Below are positions 12,107 through 27,100 of a stretch of DNA of 64,000 nucleotides, piece by piece (positions within the stretch are counted from its first letter, which is position 1; every line of letters begins with the position of its first letter). A program made the translations under genes and the position numbers. The notes under the pieces were generated by a model that saw nothing but the letters and a program-made list of their open reading frames with translations, was not told the DNA's origin and searched no databases. Source of the stretch: Echinarachnius parma (lineage: Eukaryota > Echinodermata > Echinoidea > Clypeasteroida > Echinarachniidae); the NCBI GenBank assembly GCA_037951105.1, contig JBAMJV010003256.1:62001-126000 (forward strand). The letters are read 5' to 3'.

Positions 12107-15100
12107 TGGTATGATCATTGTACATTAATGTTATTCCACAAAGGATGGATTTTATACTACACAAATTTTGAGATTGATAATATGATTTCTTGACTAACCA
12201 CTTCCCTATTAAATGCTTCTGTTGTTTGGTTTGCAAATCCTTGAAACTGGGTTACTTACATAGTTCACTGACCTTCTTGACCTTTTGTTGGAGGTCATTA
12301 TACAAGTTTATTTCGTGGGTCGGTGGAATTGTTTGCACGCGGTAACTATGGAAACTAGTCTAAACCCACTCGGCTTCGCCTCGTGGGTTTAACAGTTCCA
12401 TAGTTACCTTGTGCAAACAATTCCTACCGACCCACTCATACCTGCGCATCATCTGTTTTATAGAATGGGCATTGTTACGCCCCCCAAAAAGTCAAAAAAT
12501 TAAAAATTAGAAAAATTACCGGATGCATGAAATAATTTTACCGGACGCATGGTAATTTTTCTAATTTTTAATTTTTTTACTTTTTGGGGGGCGTAACAAT
12601 GCCCATTCTATAAAACAGATGATGCGCAAGTTTATTTCGTGGGTCGGTGGAATTGTTTGCACGCGGTAACTATGGAAACTAGTCTAAACCCACTCGGCTT
12701 CGCCTCGTGGGTTTAACAGTTCCATAGTTACCTTGTGCAAACAATTCCTACCGACCCACTCATACCTGCGCATCATTTGTATAATGACCTATGCTAGCAG
12801 GATTGTGATCTTTTCTTGCTGCATCATGTTATCTATAAAACTTCAAACCTCACGTTGTCTAAACATACAGTGTGCTAATCACTTTACTTTTAGATGTATT
12901 GTTAAATATACAGTAATCCATTCTTATAAATGTACATATTCTATTAAAATAAAGAACTGAAAGTACACTGACCTTCTTGACCTTTTGTTGGAGGTCAACA
13001 AGCTTTGCTAGCAGCATGGTGATCTCTTCTTGCTGCCTCATGGTATCCTCAAACTTTTTACTCAGCTCATCTGTCAGTATTTCTACACTGCCCCTGGCTT
13101 CACCTGTGGGGTAAACAAAGATCGAGACAAAGCTGAACAGATATTCTCACCTTGATAGCATTGTAATTGCAGTTATCATCACTATCAGTATCATATACAT
13201 GTATCACATATTAACTATAAGTAGAATGATTATGATCTCATCATCATCATTATTATCAGCATCATCCTCATCTTCATTATCACCACCATCCCAGACTTTC
13301 ACCACAATCCCAACTAACTCTACCTCCACCACACCACCAACAACACGGCCACACCTACAACCACAACCACTACCACAACCACCATCACCACCACCACCAC
13401 CACCACCATCACCTTTATCACTATCATCATCATCACCACCATCGTTGTAAATCACCATCCCCTTCCCTTCAAGCTACTCCTCATCCTGCCGTCCTTTCCT
13501 CCTCCTCATCATCATCATCTTCACCAAACACTGTTCTTTCTTACCAAGTTGTTTGAAACAGTCCCTAACGAGCTGCTCCTCTTTTTCCTCTATGTGCGTG
13601 CTCTCGGTCCGTAGCTCGGCCGTCTCCATTTGCAGATGGAGGTTAACATAACTATATCATCATCATCATCATCATTGTCCTAACCGATTGCTGTTTTCCT
13701 TACCAAGTTGTTTGAAACAGTCCCTAACAAGCTCCTCCTCTTTCTCCTCTATGTGCACGCTCTCGGTCCGTAGCTCGGCCGTCTCCATTTGCAGATGGAG
13801 GTTAACATAACTATATCATCATCATCATCATCATCACCATCATCTAAAATAATCACTGCCCTTCTTACCAAGTTGTTTGAAACAGTCTCGCACAAGCTCC
13901 TCCTCTTTCTCCTCTATGTCTATGCTCTCGGTCCGTAGCTCTGACGTCTCGATTCGCAGATGGAGGTTCTCTTGTTCCAGGTTCTTAATCTTCTTCTGCA
14001 GGATGTCGATGTTGATGTACTTGGACTGGAGACACATCTTGCTCTTCTCACTTCTGCGATACAATACAAAGAAATTAATGTTAAAATGTTTAAAAAGATG
14101 GGTGAAAATAATGACATGTATGCATTCATTCATTGGCCCTTGATTTTCTTTTGTTATTACAAGTTTGTAGTTCAAAGTTATTAAAAGAATAGTTGTTGTT
14201 GATTGTAGTTCAAAGTTATTAAAAGTTTGTAGTTCATAGTTCAAAGTTATTCAAAGAATAGTTATTGTTGTTGTTGATTGTAGTTCAAAGTTATTAACAG
14301 TTTGTAGTTCAAAGTAATTCAAAGAATAGTTATTGTTGGTGTTGATTGTAGTTCACAGTTATTACAAGTTTGTAGTTCGTAGTTCAAAGTTATTCAAATA
14401 ATAGTTATTGTTGTTGTTGATTGCAGTTCAAAGTTATTCAAAGAATAGTTATTGTTGTTGTTGATTGTGGTACAAAGTTATTAAAAGTTTGTAGTTCAAA
14501 GTTACTAAAAGGATAGAACTTACGGGGTCGCTTCCTCTTCGGAATCGCTCTGGCTGATGTCATTGGTGTAGATCCTGAGCAGGTCATCCTTGAGCTTGAG
14601 CTCGTGATGCAGCTGGATGTTCTGGGATTAAGAAGTTAAATCAGGCAGGTTAGATGCTGCTTGTAAGTATCGGCTTCCATGGTGGTGTAGATATACAGTA
14701 GGATTGCGGTGGCACCATGTGAGAAGGGAGGATTGGATAGTCCCGAGATACTCCTGACGACGGACAAGTCAACCTCAACCTGTTCAAAACGTCGAGCCCC
14801 TCCTACCACCATCCTTTCCTATAACTATAACCCATACCAGCGCTGTAGTTATTTTTTTAGAACTAAAGCTCAATAAAGAATACCAACAGTCCTTTCCAGG
14901 ACTTCCCAAGAAATAATACCAACAGTCCTTTCCAGGACTTCACAAGAAAGAATACCAACAGTCCTTTCCAGGACTTCCCAAGAATAAATACCAACAGTCC
15001 GTCTCCCTTCTCACATGGTGCAACCGCAAGCTGACTGTATAGGCAGGTTAGGATAAAATCAATCTCTCTTTTTATTTTGTTCAATTAGTTCATAAAAAAA

Positions 15101-18100
15101 CATACAGGGAAGAATATGAATATTCTGTTTGTTTTGTATATTGTAAAATGACAACATAACAATTATTAAACGATTCGGTATCGCATAGACAAAGCTCCAA
15201 TCTACAAGATTGTATGCATAACTCAAATTAGCCCCAAAATGAATTACATGTTTCACTCTCACCTGACAATAAAATGGTTTTAATTACAATTTATGACAAA
15301 ATCATAAGTTAAGGCCCTGTCCCATACTGACGATTTTAACGGCGACTCGCAACGATTTACTAGAACGAATCGACTCGATTTAGCCACGGTTTTGGGCATG
15401 GACGTAGCGACTTACGTGATACCTATTCATCAGGGGGGATGAATGAATAGATCATCCCCCCAGTATCAATGGTTTTGGGGAAGAACCGATACGATGTAAT
15501 ACGATGCAACACGACCTAAGCGATTTTCTCGACGAACGTCAAATCGTTGCGATTCGCCGTGAAAATCGTCAGTATGGGACTGGGCCTTTACATAAACACT
15601 TATTTTTACCTGATCACTAGTTACGGTTAGATTTTCCTCTATCAACTCAATCCGGTTCTCAAGTTGCTTGTTCTGTTGCAGCAGGGACTGACCGATCTTT
15701 GCCGCCAACTCAAGATCTTTCTCTTTCTGTGAACAATAAAATAAATACAAACAGGTAAACAAATTTAAAAAACATCAATATGTTTTATAATAAAGGGATC
15801 TACAACATGTCCCAAATTAATTACAACGGGACTTTCTGCAACGATAACTTTAAAGATAGTAGATCAATCAGAATGATATTTCAGGGTATGAAACTATAAC
15901 TTATTACCTACATCTTGCAGAAAACCCTATTCGATTTGCTTCAGTGGTCATGGAGAATGAGGATCTTTTGTCAATCATGTCAGATGTCCCTTCCCTCCAG
16001 GTTTTGTAATGTAAGGAGACGTGTTGTCCATTGTGTTCACGAGTTATGAACGACTGAAGCAAATCGAATAGGGTTTTCTGCAAGATGTAGGTAATAAGTT
16101 ATAGTTTCATACCCTGAAATATCATTCTGATTGATCTACTATTTTAAAGTTATCGTTGTAATTAATTTTGGGACATGTTGTAGTAACATAGTCAAAATCC
16201 ACAAAAACTTAGATAAAACTATAGTGGTTCCCACAAACCTCATTGAATCCGTATTACCAATAGAAGCAGGGAACAGGTCAAGATTTACTGAATTTCTCAT
16301 TCATTATTAAGATATCTATGATTGAAGTGTTCTGGGAAACTTTTAACTGTGTTCAAATTGAGTGCAATGAGTTAGCAACCTACCTGTTTGATACCTTTTT
16401 GATAACTTAGTATTAAAAAGGTAAAATTACTATTCTATTTAATATTGTTTATCTTTTTAATATGAATGAATCAAAAGGTCAAACGGTCAAAGGTGACTTA
16501 CCTCCTCAAGTAGCTTTGTGACTGCGTCAATGTCATTGTAGGTCTTGGTCATCTGCACCACACGGTCACCACATAGCGCTGGGGGTAAAAGAAAGAGTAA
16601 ATTTATTCAAAATTTCAAATTTTATAAAACAATTTATGGAATAAAACATCTACATAATGAAATAAACGAATTAACCAAAAAAATTTGATGTAACTCTGGA
16701 AATGTGTCACATAAAAGCCATCTATCATGATTTATCCTCATTTGTTTTTATACTCTGTGCTATTTTAGGATTATTCTTACGGCAAACATTGACATAAATG
16801 CACTACTACTTGTATGAGTTATTCCTTACACACGTTCAAATGTGTATCTTCCTGAATCAAATCTCTCTTCCCCCAAATTCCTCTCTCTTTCCTTTTTCTA
16901 TCTGACCTCCCATCTTATACCTGCCCTTACCTTATCCGCCTTCTTCTTTAATAATCCAACAAACTACTACAAATGTACTTCTTTATCTCACCATCTTCTT
17001 CACATACTTTATCCCTCTCATCTATTTTTCTACCCCCTCCCCTTCATCTAGTGCTCCCTTCTCTTCTTATTATTCTTCCTCCTCTCCCTCGCCCCAACCT
17101 TTCTCCCTCTCCTCTATTTCTCTCCCCCTCCCCTACATCTAGTGCTCCCTTTCCTTCTTATTCTTCTTCCCCCTCTCCCTCCCTTTCTCACTCTCCTCTA
17201 TTTCTCTCCCCCCCCCCCCCTCCCCTTCATCTAGTGCTCCCTTCTCTTCTTATTATTCTTCCTCCTCTCCCTCACCCCCCCCCCCTTTCTCCTCCTCCGT
17301 TCACCCTCCCTCTCCCCTCTCTAGTCCTTCTTGATGTCCTCCCCCCCCCCCTTCTCTCTCTAGATTGTTAAGACTTCATTACCCCCCCCCCCCCTCTCTA
17401 ACAAACTCTCTGTAACCTTCCCTTTCGCCTTCTCTCCTCCCATCTGTCCCCCCCCCCCCTCTCTCTATTTTCTCTCACTTTCAGTACATATATAATTATC
17501 AAACTCTCTTTACCTTCACTCTCGCCTCCCTCCTCCCATCTCCCTCTCTCTCTATTTTCTCTTACTTTCAGTACATACAGTATATAATTATTTCTCTAAA
17601 CATCTCCGCAGGTAAAGGTAGAGAGCCCCTCCCTTCACACGTCACAAATGTGAAATGTGTGTACCGTATTTTACGCTTAGTTTTCATTTACAGCAAACTC
17701 TGTAGAACATAACGTGGAATTCAAAGCAATGTTTTAAGGAACTGGACAGGTATCATGCATAGTTGCATACCTCAACAAAAATGTGTAAAGAGAAAGTTTA
17801 ATTTTCTTATCTCCCATCCTTTCTACCTCTTTCTTTCTCTTTCTAACCAAATATGCAGAAAGCTCCCTCTTCGTACGAATGTGTGTATTTTAGGCTCGAT
17901 CTCTAGACCGCAAACACTAAAGAACATACAATGCATGTGAACTTCAGAATTGTGGTTTGAGGAACGGAACAGGTATCATCCAAACCTCATCAAAATCCGA
18001 GAAGAATCAAAATGTCCTCAAGTTTAATAGCAATGTCCGCAAGTTTACGTTCTAAAATCTACACATAAATACATTGCATGCTTTTCCATGCATATGTTGC

Positions 18101-21100
18101 CTTGTGGGTTTAAAAAACAACAAAGTACATTGTTTGAATTTGCTCATCCATTATTACTACACTGAGTGTACAAACATTAGGTAAACAGTACTAGCAATAA
18201 CGCATTCCCCATTGATGAGCGCAGTTTGTTAACAGTCCGTGAATGTCTCTTTTGTATCGTTTGGCGCAAAATATTGATTGTGCGAAAACTAGGGCTGAGT
18301 CCAAACGGAAATTCTCGGATATGGGTATACGAAAAGGAAAAAAAAAAAAAAAATTGTTTTTGTTTTTTACATTTCGGATATATCCGATATCCGTCCGTTT
18401 TTACTCGGCTCATATCCGGATATCAAAATATCCGCTTTGACTCGGCTCTAGCGAAAACAACCACTTTTCCAGCACTTTTCACTGACCAGGTGAATAGCAT
18501 CTACCTTAGAAGCAAAGAGATGCCCCCTATGCAGTATGCACGTCACTACTGTTAGCACACATGTAATGTATATAATGTCAGATACTAGACGGAAGACTCG
18601 GTGGAACATATTAAATGCGGAATTCAAAACCGGGGTTTGAGGAGCGAAACAGGTACGAGCAGTACCTGAGCCCTCTCCATACTACCATACATTCATGCTT
18701 GTTATATCCAAATGGTTTTTAAGTTGGTTTCATAATAAGAGGTTTAAAGAAGGACTTATAATGTGTCTCTTTTTTTCTTTCTTTCTGGTAGTCAATGTGG
18801 GTAAATAATAAGGATTTCTGTGAACGTACCTCATATTTATTTTCATTACTAAAGTGCCTATAAAGAGATTTTTCTTCACATTAACATTATAATTGTATTA
18901 TCATTACAAATATACAAAGGTCAAGTATGGCGCCTGAAAGATAAAATAGTCCATGTTTTTAAAGTTGGTTTAGGAAGGACTTAGAACTTTATCTTTTTTT
19001 ATATTTCTGGTAGTCAAGGTGGGTAAATAATAAGGATGTTGTGAACATACCTCATATTTATTTTCATTACTAAAGTGCATATAAAGAGATTTTAATTCAC
19101 ATTAACATTATAATTGTATTATCATTGCAAATATACAAAGGTCAAGTATGGCGCCTGAAAGATAAAATAGTCCACACTTCCACTAGAAGATTACTAATAC
19201 TTCACATAGATAATATAAAAAACATACACAATATAATCATCCAGGTTCTATTAACCCGCCCCCGCTCCTGCCCCCTGCCCCCCCCCCCCCAAAAAAAAAT
19301 TATGAAAAATAAAATAAAATAAAATAACATTAAATAAATAAATAATAAACAAATTAAATACAAATATAACATAGTAATAATAATATTTTTTGTAAATAAA
19401 TAAAATAAATAAATAAATATCAATAAATCTTTCCCTCTATAACTGTTCTTAAATTGGCAACAACCTCGTGTGATAGCATTCATGTGTGACAATAATCACA
19501 GAGTGAGGACACTCCCCCCAAATGGAACAAAAATGTCCTGCTTTTCTGCAAAATTTATATCTATATCCTGACACCTTTGTGCGGGAAATGTGGACTTCCT
19601 TACAACTACAGGTACATGTTGATGGTTGAGAAGGAAAAGGGCGCAGAAGCCACGTTTTGTAACTTTGAGATATTCATAGAGCACTTTTCATACATGTACA
19701 GTATGAACAGATTACTACCAACATTTCATCACAACCAAATATGAAATTGGAATTGAATCTAAGCAGCTGGACTTACTACTTGGACATTCTGGAAAATTCC
19801 AAATATATAATTTTCGTTATCACAACCAAATATTTTTAAAGTTCATGGGATCTTTTGGAACAATTTTCTTTTAAAATAAATAGTGTATATATGTACTCCT
19901 TTGTTAGAGGACATATCAATGAACGATAACCCATGGTCCCGAAAATACTTGGGCTTGAGTCTGTGGAGAATACATGTTATAGAAAAATCAATCAGTTCTG
20001 AATGGGTTAAAATCTCCCTTAACCTACATGAATAGAATACAATATTGCAAGTTCACATTTTTAGGATAGGCCTACCTACATATGGTCCCTATTTGTATAG
20101 GGGTCCCATGATTCCAGACAGGATATAGGCTATCGGCTATGTGCTATGTTTTGTTCTATTTCTAGATGCTATTTTCAGCTTCAGCTTTGCGGTCAAAGGC
20201 AAAAACTTTTGCACGATCATCAGCATTTATAAAGTTCTGAGGTGTGACATCATAGATATTTGAAATGCCATGTGTAATGGTTCTAAAACAATGAATATAA
20301 TAGTAATAGGTGCGATTTATAAAGTGCCTAATATGATATACTATAATCTCAAAGCGCTTTACACTATTATTACCCCGGTCATAGGATACAATGCAAGCCA
20401 GCACACATTGTGTGCGCCATCTCTACTCCCTGGGGAGCATTCCTTCCAAGCGGCCCATGGGCATTGAGAAGATCATTCACGTAAAGGCTTTCACTGGGTC
20501 CCCATTTATACACCTGGGTAGAGAGCAGCAATTATGGATAAATTGTCTTGCTGAAGGACAAACACTGTAGGCATACACATGGTTCGAACTCGGGATCTCA
20601 CGATTGCAAAGCGCACGTTCTATCAATCTTGCCACACCACACCCAAAGAAGGCAACAGGCCAGCTCCAAACCCAATACCAAATGCTTAAATCAAAGTACT
20701 AGTTGATCAGAACCATTACTCATGTTATATGGCTTAAAGGGGTAGTTCAGTTTTGGTAGAGAGGGCGCTGCACATCACAATTTTTTTGTGAGGTAATGAA
20801 AAACTGAGTGTCGAATTTGAGAGAACAGGCAATTTTAATGGCAGAATAAACTTTATTTGGTCAAAATCGACCCAGAAACGGCTGAAATATCAATAAATGT
20901 GGTGATCTTATAATTATTTGGGGCCCAAATAATTAGATGATTTTTTCAAAAAATTAATAATATGCTTGCACTTTTTCAAAAATTTTCAAAAGCGTTTTAA
21001 AAATAGTTGTTGATGATCTCTTTATTGAATCATTATTTCAATAAAACATCACATGCATAATTTTGTATGAAAAATGGTTGAAACTAATGCCTTTTTAGAA

Positions 21101-24100
21101 AGCGCTCTCTTGTGTTTTAATGGCTCTTTTTGAATGATAACGGGCTTTTTACTTAGTCGTTTGTAATTTTGTATACCTTTCGAGCATGGTGGAGTTATAA
21201 CTATTATTTTACAATGTTACTGTCCAGATTTGGTTACTAAAGTTCAGCCTTACCAAAACTGTACTACCCCTTTAAAGAATATGATGACACTTCTTTGTTT
21301 TTCCTTATTGACTGCCCTTCCCATTCAGTTTCTGAGAAATATAGACTTTTGATGATGCTGGTACAAATCATGTTTTCCATGTTAGCTCCAAATCAACATT
21401 TATTTCTGGCTTATGTTTACATTTGATAAATATTAGCTGGAAACATGTTTTGAAATGCCATTATGGGCTAAATAAAAAAAAGACAAACATACCCATATAC
21501 CAAAGTCTAATATTTTGTTGTTGCATCTCGTCCTGAATGGGTTTAAAACAGAATCTGTAATACACAGACCATCACAGCTAAACATTAACTTGTGGTTCTT
21601 TCTATTTAAACACAGAAACAAATATATAAAAAGAGAAAGACTGAGCATCCAATTTAGTTGTTGATATGCACTTACTGTATATCTAAAGTTTATGGGATAA
21701 TCCAGGATGCATATTTATATGACTCATGATTTACACCTTCTTTTCGTCCTTCCTTCCTTCTTTCCTCTTATGTCTGTCCTCTTCTATCTCTCTATCTCTT
21801 TCTTTCTATTGAGCACACATTTTCTTCACTTTTCTTCCTGCTTCACTTTCTACACAAATAAATGAAGACAAAAAATGCGTACCACAGTTTCGATTTCAAG
21901 CTCAAAACAACTGATAAACTGAATTCATTACATTAAACCTGAATGGACGATGAAAACATAGTACTGTATGCCAATAGCTAGAAGTCACTTTACAAATCTT
22001 TAATAAAGCAAGATATCACTTTACTGGGAAACATAAATGTATTTAGGTTTCAAACAAACAGTTTTTTCTTTAAAGGGATCTAGTAACTTTGATGACATGT
22101 GCAAAAAGTGATGAATGGTTGATGCAATGTATATTATTGTTATCTCATATGTCCACAGGGTATTGTGTGAAGATTTCAAGTCAAATGGACATTGCATGGC
22201 CAAGTAATGAGCGAAAATGCAAAGTGATATTCAATAACTCATTGCACTCACTTTGTACACAGAAGAAAAACTCGCCCGGAGTTTTTCTTATCTGAATACT
22301 TCGATCGTACATATCTTTGTAACGAAAGGGAAATTTGAAAAACCGAAACCTGTCCCATGATTTTATTGTTAATACGAATACAACAAGGTATGAGGGAACC
22401 GCTAGAATGAAAAATTTATTTTGAGGATTTGGACAATGTTACTAAGTCCCTTTAAAGACTGTCAACAGACTTCTTCTTTACATGATTGCAAAGAATGGCT
22501 TACTATTTTGTAATACAATATGGTGGATATATGAGAAACACGGCTAATACTTCTAAGGTAAGCAACACTTGAACTTGCTGACAAATCTGTTCATAAACGA
22601 TAAAGTTGATACCTTGGCACAGAACCTTAGTGTTGAATTATAAATTAGTGATTTCCTCTGATAAGTTTCGGTTTTCATGCCAGTTTAAAACCGATAGCTA
22701 CATGAATATCAAAAATATATACAGTACTTAAAATTGAAACTTGAGAATGTTTTGATCCTTGCATAATTTTGATACGTTTTCCTTATTTGTCACACCCAAA
22801 GCTATATCATAAACCTATCACTACATCCTGACAAAAATGTTGAATCTTAAATTAGAATATTTATATTATATCCTCCAGAAAAGGTTAAAGTGATCCAGGT
22901 AAAGTGTCTAACTCCACGAAAAATACTTGGAGTTTCCTCGTTTCTCTTCTGCCGTGTTGTTTAGCTTATGGTAAGAGAAGAATAAAATAGGGATAGATTT
23001 GTTCAAATGTCCCTTTAGTATGAAGATAATTATCATTGAAAATCATTATTTGAAAAGCATTGCCAACGCTTTTCATAAAAAGTACAATTGCATTAGCTGA
23101 ACACGTCCGGCCAGCGTGCGTGGGAAACATTCCGACCCTACTGAACTACTGAGCGGAGTGCGCGCAAATTCCATGAATTCTGTACCGCGTCTGTAAACAT
23201 ACACGGGTGCGGATATCGTCAATGGATGATTATTACTGAGACAAATGTATGGCAGGCCATCAGTATTCGGTGATAAAATATGAACTCAATATTCGTTTTT
23301 TTCACTAGGTAATCAGTGTTCGTTTTCTTTCAAACTTTCACAAATCTTTCAATTCTATTTTACAATGATATTGATATAGGATTGAAGTCTCAAATGTCAT
23401 TTTGTGGAAATATCTGACACTTTACCTGGATCACTTTAACTTCCCAAAGTTCTGATCAGCATTCATTACTCCTAGGGAATTATGAAGAGTAGATTCAACT
23501 CAATTCCCTACTTCATTAATACAGATTTATTCATTTGTTTGTTTGCTTGTTTGTGCATTTGTTGTTTTGTTGTCTGCTGAATAATACTCACTGGAAAGGT
23601 CTCCTATCTCTAGCACATCGTAGAGATAGGAGCTGATGAATTCCCATTCTTTCTTCATACTGATCGTTCTCAGACCACCATCCATTCTACTACCAAGAAG
23701 TGACTATTACCAGTCTAGAACTACATGTACAACACGTAATTCTTCTCCCTTGTGGGCACATCCAAGTTCGAAAAACTGCACTGTGATTCCATATCCATCA
23801 TTCTAGTAGTAGTGATTAGTTTTTTTTTAATAAAACACATTGATAATTCCAGAAGATATGATGGCCTTATCTCCAAGTTTATCAACAAAAAATCTTCACC
23901 AGTGAAATCTTTTGTGATAAAACACAGGAAATGATTTCAAACAATTGTCTGATGGCCTATCTCCTGGTATAGCAACTATTTTCCTCAATCAAAGTCCAAT
24001 CTCACGCCATATTCCAGTCAAATTCAAGCAAATCATCAGCGATAAGAAAGCTAAACTTGTTGATTATCAGTTACGGCAAAATGTTCTCGATACAAAGCTA

Positions 24101-27100
24101 GCACCACTAAACTTCTAAGTAATTCTCTGATGAAAATCTTGAGTAAAAATGATACGCTCAAAGCATGCATGCAAGACTCCACGTTATCATAAACGCTTCA
24201 AATTTCTTTAAAAGTTAGAGTCACCTGTTTCGAAGAAGGGTTATAAAAAGTTCAAACCCTAATATTCTTCCAGTTTTTAAAACAGTTAGCAATAGCGTAC
24301 GTACACCTGTTTTAACCTCTGCGGACACGTGTTCTTTTCAGAGAGGTATTATGAGGTCATCGTTAATCCCCCTTGTACTTAGTCATACCATCTTCAGCAA
24401 TTATGTGACTCAAAAAGTCATCTTGCAGAAAATATAAGTGTTACGAACACGGGCAAATTTTGGCCAGAACATGGGGCCTGGTCGGGAAAGTGGAATAAGC
24501 GGCGACAGTGGTGAAATTTGAGGTGCAACAAGTGTTTACAGCACAGGAAGAGAACTGATTGAAGTTGGACCACAAAAAAACAAGGGAATATCCCGAAATG
24601 GTGTTACGTCACCGGTATCTAAAGCCAGACAAGAAACAAGAGGGTTTATCCCCAATTTGAAAAGACAGCTGGCTAATTTGGGTTAGTTAGCTCTTCTGAA
24701 TAAAACGCTAGGTTTGAAGAATTATAAGGACACCCCCAAAGTTTTTTAGATTGATGATTTCATCAGACTGCAAGAGTGGAATACATCCCAAATCTGCCTA
24801 GACAGTTGACTAGTTCTGTTTTGAGGCAAATCTGATGAAATGTAGACTATTAGGATCATGCATGAGGATGCCCCAAGGTTGTGCATGAAGGTAGTAGTTT
24901 TAGTCAGTTGTGATGAAACATTAGATTTACAGGAACAATAGGAAACGTCCCAGAGCTGCGAAGAATAGTGATTATGTGCACGTAGTCGAGTGATTACAAG
25001 CACGGAGTCAGCCTCTAGACTTTACTCAAAACAAGGAATATCCCGGCCAAAAGCCACCAAGATGGTTGATCCAGTACGAGCACGTAGTCAGCTTAGTCCT
25101 CAAAGAAAACAGGGAATATCCCGGCCAAAAGCCGCCAAGACGGGTGATTTAGTCGGAGCTGATGAAACGTGAAAGCTGGTTTCCTGGGGCACGATGATGA
25201 CACTAATATCTTGTCTCCAGTCTGGAAAAAATAAGACGCAACAATCATTGTCGCGACAAGAAAGCAAATTTCCTAAAATGACTCAAAGTAGGACTTTAAA
25301 CGGCTTATTCTAGGGGCTGAAGCAATTAAACTGTCTGATATCAAGACTGAAATGTGTCTGCACTGCTTTCAAAGTTTTAATCATGTATTAAACAATGAAA
25401 AATAAGTAATTTGCAAAAGTATTGTTTTCTCTTGTAGAAAGTTTTTTTTCTCTCCAAAGAATATCTTTTCTTGATGATGCAATGAGGGAAATTTGCAGAT
25501 GAACAAAACAAATAGCTTAGCAAGAAGGAAGGAGTCTAAAACTTGACACAATAGTTGGAACTTTCTGGAAGAAAGAGGCCAGAGGAAGCGGAGCAAATTC
25601 CGGAGCTGATACACGCTCTTCCTGAAAGCTGTATAGTTCAAGGCCAGTGACAAAGACAAAACACTTGCACAAATTCTCAAGAAGTTCACAAAATTATAGA
25701 TATCCAAGAACCTGTTGATCAAATAGCCAAGAGGTATGCATACTACAAAGTCTGGTAAAATTGATAAAAAAACAAACTATGAAAAATGTTCCTCTCTTCC
25801 GTGAAGTATACGTGTTGGCAGAGTCAAAATTTGTCCAGAAAAGAGCTGAAAGCTTCTTCGACAAAATCCAAACAGCGAGCCAACAAACGAACCGTTATAC
25901 CATGTTCTCAACCATTTTCTAAAACAATTTGAAAGGCACACTCCGGTGGTAAGTCTGCTTTTGATAAAGAGCCATTGTTTCATAAAAAAAAGTTATCGCA
26001 TTTGGTTTTGTCTAAAACCAGAAGGGTGTCATATGTCAGAGAGGAAGCTGCGTCCCGGTTGGTGACTTCCTCTACAATGATACCAGTGCGCAAGTCCAAC
26101 AGACTCTTATAATGCTGTCATATTTGCGAGAATATGTTATTGTGTGTTTATCACAGCAAGTACGCAAACTTGCTCTTCAGCATGTTATGATCAGCTATCG
26201 ATACCAGTGGTGTAGCCATGATCATCAACTCACATGGTTGTTGGGGGGAAAAGGGGGGGGGGGGGCGATGAGTGGGGAGGGGGGGCGAGTGGGGAGGGGG
26301 GGTGAGTGGGGAGGGGGGAGAGTGGGGAGGGGGGGAGCGAGTAGGGAATGGGGGGGGGGCTGCGGATTCCTGTGAAGGGGGACAGATAATTGATTAAGTT
26401 TAATTTTTTCTTTATTCATATCCAGCCTATATGGGACCAAATGGGGACATGGTTCCTTCAGACAAGGCCAAACGCCCAACCAACACCCCCCCCCCCCCCA
26501 ATCCCGGCCCCTCCCCTTAGATACACAGAAAGGGGTAAGGAATTGCATGAGGGGAGTGCCAGGACAGCCTAATAGCTTATACCATTTTCTGTCCTTCTTT
26601 TGTTCATTCTTGGGGGGGGGGGGGGGGGGCACAGACAAGATTTTCTAGTTTTCTACTAAGGGGCAATGCCCCTCTGATTCTCACCCATAGCTACCACAGC
26701 ACAATTATATGTGTATTTGTTCAGAATTATGTTTTAAAAGCCCTGGTATAAAAACTTGGCTCACTTAGTCCCTAGACATCTTTGTGATAACAACAAATAT
26801 AAGTACTCAATCATCAATATTTGATAGCTATGAGTGTTTTAAGTCCTGGTTAAAAAAAAAATTATTACAATACAATACTGACATTTCAATCAAGAACCGC
26901 CCGATACATAAATATTGAATTGCAACAAGCTGTGTGTTTTACAGCCCTAGTATAATAACTACTCTTGTGTCCTATAAACTGAAATAATATTAACATTTAA
27001 ACAACTAACCATGCATCAATATTTAATCATAATCATGGTGTGTTTTATAGCCTAGGTATATAAAGAAGAAAAAAATTGACAGATAAAAAGCAAAGATATA

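Noticed and set aside
13199-13458. Open frames on both strands at 13.2-13.5 kb
   Set aside because: Pure by-product of CAT/CAC triplet repeats.
16842-17371. Pro/Leu/Ser-rich frame of 132 codons
   Set aside because: Composition of the pyrimidine tract; stops are rare simply because purines are absent.
25381-25983. Minus-strand frames of 113 and 68 codons near 25.4-26.0 kb
   Set aside because: No recognisable domain or splice context; probably random open frames.
26112-26638. Gly- or Pro-rich frames on both strands
   Set aside because: Generated by the G-rich minisatellite and C runs.
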